From Paenibacillus zanthoxyli JH29 (lineage in GTDB: Bacteria > Bacillota > Bacilli > Paenibacillales > Paenibacillaceae): a stretch of 40,871 nt of DNA. The translations under genes and the position numbers were made by a program. Position 1 is the first letter of the stretch; each line of letters starts with the position of its first letter. The notes under the pieces were generated by a model. The model did no database searches. It saw only the letters and a program-made list of their open reading frames with translations, and had not been told where the DNA came from. The stretch is taken from contig NZ_ASSD01000547.1 of NCBI RefSeq assembly GCF_000520715.1, forward strand, positions 1 through 40,871. Reading direction: 5' to 3'. Positions 35,830 to 40,871 of the stretch are shown piece after piece.

Positions 35830-37083
35830 ATGAAAAGACTTGTGAGCTTTATCATTACCGTGCTAGTCTTGGCGGCCGTTATGGCGGTATCGACTCCGGG
35901 GCTGCTCGACAGAGTGCGGTTGGGTCTTGATTTGAAAGGCGGCTTCGAAATATTGTATCAAGCCCAGCCTTCCGAGCAAGGCCAAGAAGTGACCCGGGCT
36001 TCTCTGCTGCAGACCGCTGCAAGCCTGGAGAAACGGGCCAACGTACTGGGAACAAGCGAACCTGAGGTTACCACCGAAGGAACGGATCGCATCCGTCTGA
36101 AAATCGCCGGTGTTACCAATGAGGCTGAGGTTCGTGAGAAGATGAAGGAACCCGCGGTCCTTACTTTCCGCAGCGCCGCCCCAGGCGACGCCCCGGGAAC
36201 GTACAGCAAAATCGAACTGGTAGGCAGCGACTTCGTGGAGAACGCCGCGACCGTCGGCCGCGACAACCTGAATCAGATCGAAATCAGCATCAAGGTTAAA
36301 GATAAACAGAAATTTGCGGAAATTACGAAGCGTCTGCTCGGCCAGCACCTAGCGATCTACCTGGATGAGACGCCACTCTCTGAACCCCCTGTGGTAAGAG
36401 CGGTATTAACAGACGGTACCGCATCTATTTCTGGAAATTATACGCTTGAAAGTGCTCGTGAGTTGGCCGATACAATCAATCTCGGGGCTCTGCCGCTGAA
36501 GCTGACGGAGAAATACTCCCAAAGCGTAGGGGCGACTCTTGGCAAGCAGTCCCTGGATCAGACGGTTCGAGCCGGCCTGATTGGTTCTGTATTTATTCTA
36601 ATCTTTATGATCGGCATGTACCGTGTTCCTGGCCTGATCGCCAGCTTTGCCTTGATTCTGCATACATGGCTGCTGATCCTGGTCTTCGTGGTTGCCGATT
36701 TTACCTTGACGCTTCCGGGTATAGCGGCATTCATACTCGGGATCGGGATGGCGGTTGACGCCAACATTATTACAAATGAACGGATTCGGGAAGAAATGCG
36801 GAGCGGCAAGAGCATCATGTCCTCCGTCAAGGCAGGCAGCAAGTCCTCCTTCCGTACCGTTATGGACTCGAATATCACCACGATTATCGTCGCGGCCGTC
36901 ATGTTCGCTTATGGTACAGGCTCGGTAAAAGGCTTCGCGCTCGTGCTGATTGTAGAAATTCTGCTCAGCATATTTACGAACCTTTATTTCGCCCGCTGGC
37001 TGCTTAATATGCTGGTTAAGGCCGGCAAGCTGAGTAAGCCGAAGCAATTCGGGGTAAAGGAGAGTGAAATCAGTGCGCTTTAA
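35830..37083 (+). CDS. secD: Protein-export membrane protein SecD
   Basis: A 417-residue subunit of the proton-driven SecDF complex that pulls exported proteins off the SecYEG channel. An N-terminal transmembrane helix is followed by VRLGLDLKGGFEILYQ, the P1 domain (RIRLKIAGVTNEAEV) and five C-terminal helices with NLGALPLKL, the site GIGMAVDANIITNERIREEMR, and TIIVAAVMFAYGTGSVKGFA. The family's essential Asp is in AVDANI. Separate secD and secF genes here contrast with the fused SecDF of Bacillus subtilis. Confidence 0.95.
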   Translation: MKRLVSFIITVLVLAAVMAVSTPGLLDRVRLGLDLKGGFEILYQAQPSEQGQEVTRASLLQTAASLEKRANVLGTSEPEVTTEGTDRIRLKIAGVTNEAEVREKMKEPAVLTFRSAAPGDAPGTYSKIELVGSDFVENAATVGRDNLNQIEISIKVKDKQKFAEITKRLLGQHLAIYLDETPLSEPPVVRAVLTDGTASISGNYTLESARELADTINLGALPLKLTEKYSQSVGATLGKQSLDQTVRAGLIGSVFILIFMIGMYRVPGLIASFALILHTWLLILVFVVADFTLTLPGIAAFILGIGMAVDANIITNERIREEMRSGKSIMSSVKAGSKSSFRTVMDSNITTIIVAAVMFAYGTGSVKGFALVLIVEILLSIFTNLYFARWLLNMLVKAGKLSKPKQFGVKESEISAL

Positions 37084-37969
37084 GAAAGAGCTGGATTACG
37101 TTCACTTGAGCAAGTATTTTTATATTTTCTCTATCACGCTTACGATTCTGGGGATCATATTCCTGGCCATATTCAATCTGAACTACAGCGTCGATTTCAA
37201 AGCCGGCTCCAACGTTGACGTTTCCCTTTCCAAGAATTTGACGGTGGACCAGATTCGTACGGCTGTCGCTAACATTGGAACGGATCACGAGCCGGATATT
37301 ACACCCGGAACGCAGCGCGTGACCATCCGCTATGACAAAGAGTTGACAAGCCAGCAGGATGCCGCGCTGAAGAGCGCCATTACCAAGCTTGACGACAAGG
37401 CGTCGTTTGAAATCAACACCGTCGATACCGAAATGGCCAAGGAGCTTGCCCGCAACGCGATTTATGCGGTTCTCATTTCCTGCCTGGGCATTATTGTTTA
37501 CGTCAGCATCCGTTTTGAGTGGCGCTTTGCGATAGCTGCGATCGTCGCTCTTATCCATGACGCGTTCATGGTCGTTGCCGTATTCTCCATTTTCCGGCTG
37601 GAAGTGGACCTGACATTCATTGTCGCGGTATTGACGATCATCGGTTATTCAATCAACGATACGATCGTTATTTTTGACCGGATTCGCGAGAACCTGCGTT
37701 TCGGCAAGCAAAAGACTTATGACGATCTGAAAAATCTGGTGAACAAGAGCGTATCCCAGACGATTATGCGTTCGCTCTACACCGCCTTTACCGTATTCAT
37801 CGCCGCATTCTTCCTGCTTGTGCTTGGCGGCGAGTCGATCAAAATGTTCTCTCTGGCCATGGTTATCGGCCTGCTGTTCGGAGCTTATTCCTCCATCTTT
37901 ATCGCAAGCCCGCTCTGGCTGCTGCTGAAGAAGAACCAGAAGTTGAAGTCCAAGAGCAAGCCTGCCTAA
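37073..37969 (+). CDS. secF: Protein-export membrane protein SecF
   Basis: A 298-residue partner of SecD. GTG 37073 (MRFKKELDYVHLSKYF) has AAGGAG 10 bases away; a GTG at 37064 is too near it. The gene overlaps the secD end by 11 bases. Features: helix 1, LNYSVDFKAGSNVDV, the FRFEWRFA-type motif SIRFEWRFAIAAIVALIHDAF, and TIIGYSINDTIVIFDRIRENL, the SecF signature with its conserved Asp residues. Normal length. A terminator follows at 37990. Confidence 0.95.
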   Translation: MRFKKELDYVHLSKYFYIFSITLTILGIIFLAIFNLNYSVDFKAGSNVDVSLSKNLTVDQIRTAVANIGTDHEPDITPGTQRVTIRYDKELTSQQDAALKSAITKLDDKASFEINTVDTEMAKELARNAIYAVLISCLGIIVYVSIRFEWRFAIAAIVALIHDAFMVVAVFSIFRLEVDLTFIVAVLTIIGYSINDTIVIFDRIRENLRFGKQKTYDDLKNLVNKSVSQTIMRSLYTAFTVFIAAFFLLVLGGESIKMFSLAMVIGLLFGAYSSIFIASPLWLLLKKNQKLKSKSKPA

Positions 37970-37989
37970 GCATAATGAGCTACCAGACG

Positions 37990-38017
37990 AAGCCGCGTTC
38001 ATGACAACGCGGCTTTT
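37990..38017 (+). terminator. Terminator after secF
   Basis: AAGCCGCGTT (37990-37999), loop CATGAC, AACGCGGCTT (38006-38015) and a short T-run. A 10-base perfect stem ends the secD-secF unit. Confidence 0.85.
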
Positions 38018-38089
38018 GAAAACCTGGGGGAGATATCAGGTCTTTATACTCAACACGCCTATATTTGGAAGCGGCAAGGAGGAACCCAG

Positions 38090-39049
38090 ATGAATGAGAA
38101 GTACTTGTCTCAAAAAGAGCGTGCGGCCTGGCTCGGAATTGCCGGTGATTTGGCGCTGGCTTTGGTTAAGGGGGGCGCGGGCTATTTTTCCGGGAGTAAG
38201 GCTTTGATCGCCGATGCCTTATACTCGGGCGCGGATGCCGCAGCGAAGCTGGCCGAAATTCTCCCGTGGCGTGTCGAAGGTAAGGGGAGCCGCAAGAAAA
38301 GACCGATTGCCCGGGATGGGAAGAGTAAGCGGGAGCCTGTTTTATCCGTAGTGTTTGCAGTACTTATCTTGATGGGCGGTCTTCAGATCGCTTTTTCCGC
38401 AATCCGCGATTTGACGAGCGGTGATTTGAATCCTTCGGGAGAACATGCCCTGTTGACGATCTTTTTGTCTCTACTGGTGAAAGAAGTTATTTTTCAATAT
38501 CAATACCGTTCGGCCCAAAAAATCGGAAATGGCAGTCATGCCGCCTATGCCGATAACCACCGTTACAGCCTGTATACTTCGCTGACCGTATTGATTGGCG
38601 TGGCAGCATCCACCATGCTCGGAGGTTACCTGCATCCTCTCTTATACCTGGACCCGATCGCCGCCCTTCTTGCCGCTTGCCTGATTCTCCGTAAAGGGTA
38701 TTTGCTTATTCTAAGTACGATTCAAGGCAAGGAAGGCCAAGAGCTTCCGCATGAGGACTCGGTCAGCTTTATCGATACCGTTCAGAAGGTGCATGGAGTT
38801 ATTCGCGTAGAGCATTTAAAGGCGCTAGAAGATGGGCGCTGCGTGAATCTCGATGTGACCATCAGCGTGAATCCGCGAATCACCGTATTGGAAGCCCGCG
38901 AAATTGCGGACTGCGCTAAAAAGCTGCTGCAGCACCGTTTCGTCCACGTTAGCGAGGTTCATATGGATATCGTCCCTTACGAGCCGGGTTATCCCTATAA
39001 GACCAACTATGAGCTGGCGGATAGCGAAGCGCCGACACTGCTGCAATAA
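38090..39049 (+). CDS. Cation diffusion facilitator-like membrane protein with a degenerate metal site
   Basis: A 319-residue protein with AAGGAGG before its ATG. About six membrane segments and a C-terminal CDF cytoplasmic domain (VQKVHGVIRVEHLKALEDGR, LDVTISVNPRITVLEAREIAD, HVSEVHMDIVPYEP) give the family. In the CDF transport site one expects D/H-x3-D and H-x3-D. Here the first motif is ADALYSGAD (Tyr45, Asp49) and the second is ADNHRYSLYTS (Asn156, Ser160 at the usual ligand places), so three of four ligands are replaced. Either the metal is bound in another way or the ion carried is different. It sits between secF and recJ, on the same strand as both. Confidence 0.8.
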   Translation: MNEKYLSQKERAAWLGIAGDLALALVKGGAGYFSGSKALIADALYSGADAAAKLAEILPWRVEGKGSRKKRPIARDGKSKREPVLSVVFAVLILMGGLQIAFSAIRDLTSGDLNPSGEHALLTIFLSLLVKEVIFQYQYRSAQKIGNGSHAAYADNHRYSLYTSLTVLIGVAASTMLGGYLHPLLYLDPIAALLAACLILRKGYLLILSTIQGKEGQELPHEDSVSFIDTVQKVHGVIRVEHLKALEDGRCVNLDVTISVNPRITVLEAREIADCAKKLLQHRFVHVSEVHMDIVPYEPGYPYKTNYELADSEAPTLLQ

Positions 39050-39080
39050 CCGGCTTAGCATGAGAGAAAGGTGAACCGCA

Positions 39081-40871
39081 TTGCTGTATTCAAAAACCAA
39101 ATGGCACTCTCCGGCTGTCGATTCCGTTCAATCCAGGGAATTGGCCCGGAGTCTTTCTGCTTCTCCACTGGTTGCTTCCTTACTTGCCGCAAGGGGAATG
39201 ACAGCACCGGAGGAAGCTCTTGCATTTATTAACGCCGGAACGGAAGAAGAGCATGACCCGTTCTTGCTGAAAGGGATGAAGGAGGCTGTTCCCCGGATTA
39301 AAAAAGCGCTGCAGGAAAAGGAACATATTCTTGTATACGGAGATTACGACGCTGACGGAGTATCCAGCACGTCGCTGATGATCCATCTGCTGCGCCATCT
39401 GGGGGCTTCTTTCGATATTTATATCCCCCACCGGTCGGTTGAGGGCTACGGACTGCATAACCATGCGCTCGATTGGGCGCTGCAGCAGGGCGTCTCACTG
39501 GTTATCACCGTGGATACGGGGATCAGCGCATGCAGCCAAATTGCTTATGCGAACGAGCTGGGAATGGATGTTATCGTAACGGATCACCATGAGCCGCCGG
39601 AGGTTCTCCCTGCTGCTTACGCTCTTATTAATCCGAAGCTGCCCGGCTGCCCATATCCGTTCAAGGGATTGGCCGGAGTGGGAGTTGCCTACAAGCTGGC
39701 TCAGGCTCTCCTGGACGGTGAAGTTCCGGAAGAATGGTCGGAGATCGCAGCTATCGGAACAATTGCCGACCTGATGCCGCTGCTTGATGAGAACCGCGCG
39801 ATTGTGCGCCGGGGGCTTAAGAGCATGCGTAGCTCGAAATATCCTGGCGTCCGGGCTCTGCTTGAAGTGAGCGCCGTAAACGTGAAGAGTGTGGACGCGG
39901 TTAATGTCGCTTTTGCCCTTGCACCGCGCATTAACGCCAGCGGGCGTCTGGATCATGCCGGACGGGCCGTGTCACTGTTGACAACGGATGACCCCGTGGA
40001 GGCAGAGCGCCTTGCCGGAGAACTAGATTTGCTGAATAAAGAGCGGCAGATGGTCGTAGAGCGGATTGTTGCGGAGGCTGTTAGCCGTTTGGAGGAGAGA
40101 CTCAAGGACGGAAAGCTTCCGGGCATTATCGTTCTGGCCGGGGAAGGTTGGAACGTTGGGGTTGTCGGGATTGTGGCTTCCAAGCTGCTTGAGCGGTACT
40201 ACAGACCGGTGATTATACTGGATATCCATCCGGAGACGGGCTGCTGCAAAGGCTCGGCCCGGTCCATTCCGGGCCTTGACATCTATGAGGCGCTTTCCTC
40301 CTGCTCGGAGCTCATGGATCACTTTGGCGGGCATCCGGCGGCGGCAGGCATGAGCCTTCATCTGGATAATCTCGAAGCATTTACCGCAGCGCTTGAGAAA
40401 TTCGCTTCAGGCGTCCTGACGGACGAGCATTTGGTGCCTGTTACTGAGGCGGACGGAGAGTATGCGCTGGCTGATTTGACGCTCCAGGCCGCCGAGGAGC
40501 TTGAACTGCTGGCTCCTTTCGGCATGAGCAATCCGCTGCCAAAGTTCATTGTGCGGGAAGCGGTGGTGAAGGAGACGCGTACGATGGGGCAGGGCAATCG
40601 GCATCTGAAGCTGGTTCTGCAGCAGGGAGGCGCGACGGTCGAAGCCGTCGCTTTCGGCAAGGGAGAGCTGGCAGAACTGCTTCCCCCAGGTACCGGTATC
40701 GATGTCCTGGCGGAATTGTCGATCAATGAATGGAACGGTTCCCGCAAGGTTCAGCTTATGCTTAAGGATTTGAGCGTCCCTCAGCCTCAGCTGTTTGATT
40801 TTCGCGGGGTGCGGGATGCCGCCGCCAGGACGCAGCGCCTGCGGAATTTGCTGCTGCCGCAGACCGGCGGG
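39081..40871 (+). CDS. recJ: Single-stranded-DNA exonuclease RecJ (partial, cut by the window end)
   Basis: 597 codons of an open frame running off the right edge; TTG 39081 is preceded by AAAGGTG by 7 bases and starts MLYSKTKWHSP. RecJ is a 5'-3' exonuclease for recombination and mismatch repair. DHH-family motifs: VYGDYDADGVSS, VITVDTGIS, VIVTDHHEPPE and IGTIADLMPL; the DHHA1 motif is in FGGHPAAAGM, and the OB-like region comes after ~470. Bacillus RecJ has ~780 residues, so roughly a quarter is missing. A long antisense frame elsewhere in this stretch is a shadow. Confidence 0.95.
   Translation, partial: MLYSKTKWHSPAVDSVQSRELARSLSASPLVASLLAARGMTAPEEALAFINAGTEEEHDPFLLKGMKEAVPRIKKALQEKEHILVYGDYDADGVSSTSLMIHLLRHLGASFDIYIPHRSVEGYGLHNHALDWALQQGVSLVITVDTGISACSQIAYANELGMDVIVTDHHEPPEVLPAAYALINPKLPGCPYPFKGLAGVGVAYKLAQALLDGEVPEEWSEIAAIGTIADLMPLLDENRAIVRRGLKSMRSSKYPGVRALLEVSAVNVKSVDAVNVAFALAPRINASGRLDHAGRAVSLLTTDDPVEAERLAGELDLLNKERQMVVERIVAEAVSRLEERLKDGKLPGIIVLAGEGWNVGVVGIVASKLLERYYRPVIILDIHPETGCCKGSARSIPGLDIYEALSSCSELMDHFGGHPAAAGMSLHLDNLEAFTAALEKFASGVLTDEHLVPVTEADGEYALADLTLQAAEELELLAPFGMSNPLPKFIVREAVVKETRTMGQGNRHLKLVLQQGGATVEAVAFGKGELAELLPPGTGIDVLAELSINEWNGSRKVQLMLKDLSVPQPQLFDFRGVRDAAARTQRLRNLLLPQTGG

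Overview
The window looks like chromosome of a spore-forming Firmicute of the Paenibacillus type. The core order ruvB - SpoIID/LytB-domain gene - queA - tgt - yajC - (TIGR04086-type membrane gene, DUF421 gene, spoVB) - ComN-like regulator - secD - secF - cation transporter - recJ is the conserved RuvB-to-RecJ block of these bacteria. SpoIID- and SpoVB-type proteins point to endospore formation. Core genes have strong GGAGG-type ribosome sites and a moderately GC-rich composition. No rRNA, tRNA or CRISPR array is visible.

Two blocks appear to be inserted into this core. Block 1 (about 4852-18320, between yajC and a PAP2-family gene) is a graveyard of mobile DNA around a very AT-rich peptide gene cluster. 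Its left side holds an IS3-family remnant carrying a degenerate group II intron reverse transcriptase, a frameshifted DDE transposase, and an ISL3-family transposase relic split by an IS5-family element with a CTAG target duplication. Its right side holds an IS1182-family remnant and a second group II intron relic. Between them (10215-16816), bounded by a consensus sigma-A promoter and a terminator, is a six-gene radical-SAM peptide cluster. It encodes an ABC exporter without a peptidase domain, a 65-residue Cys-rich precursor, a SPASM radical SAM maturase, a TIGR04066-like maturation protein, an acyl-carrier-like protein lacking the usual serine site, and a subtilisin-like protease. The likely sequence is: the precursor is made, the maturase crosslinks its Cys-rich core, the protease removes the leader, and the ABC protein exports the product. 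The clostridial CLI_3235/CcpM system is the closest thing I recall; this copy has its own features.

Block 2 (about 22587-35234, between spoVB and the ComN-like gene) is a metabolic block. Two overlapping Crp/Fnr-type regulator genes are read leftward. A long operon is read rightward from a shared intergenic region with ATAACG inverted repeats: sugar-type ABC importer (lipoprotein, double ATPase, permease), MBL-fold hydrolase, arylamine N-acetyltransferase (frameshifted), C45-type N-terminal-nucleophile acyltransferase/amidase, Rieske dioxygenase alpha and beta, a small unknown protein and a succinyl-CoA-ligase-type pair, ending at a strong terminator. I read this as uptake and breakdown of an amide- or acyl-linked aromatic compound; that is inference.

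The left edge holds the last codons of ruvB and the right edge cuts recJ after about 597 codons.
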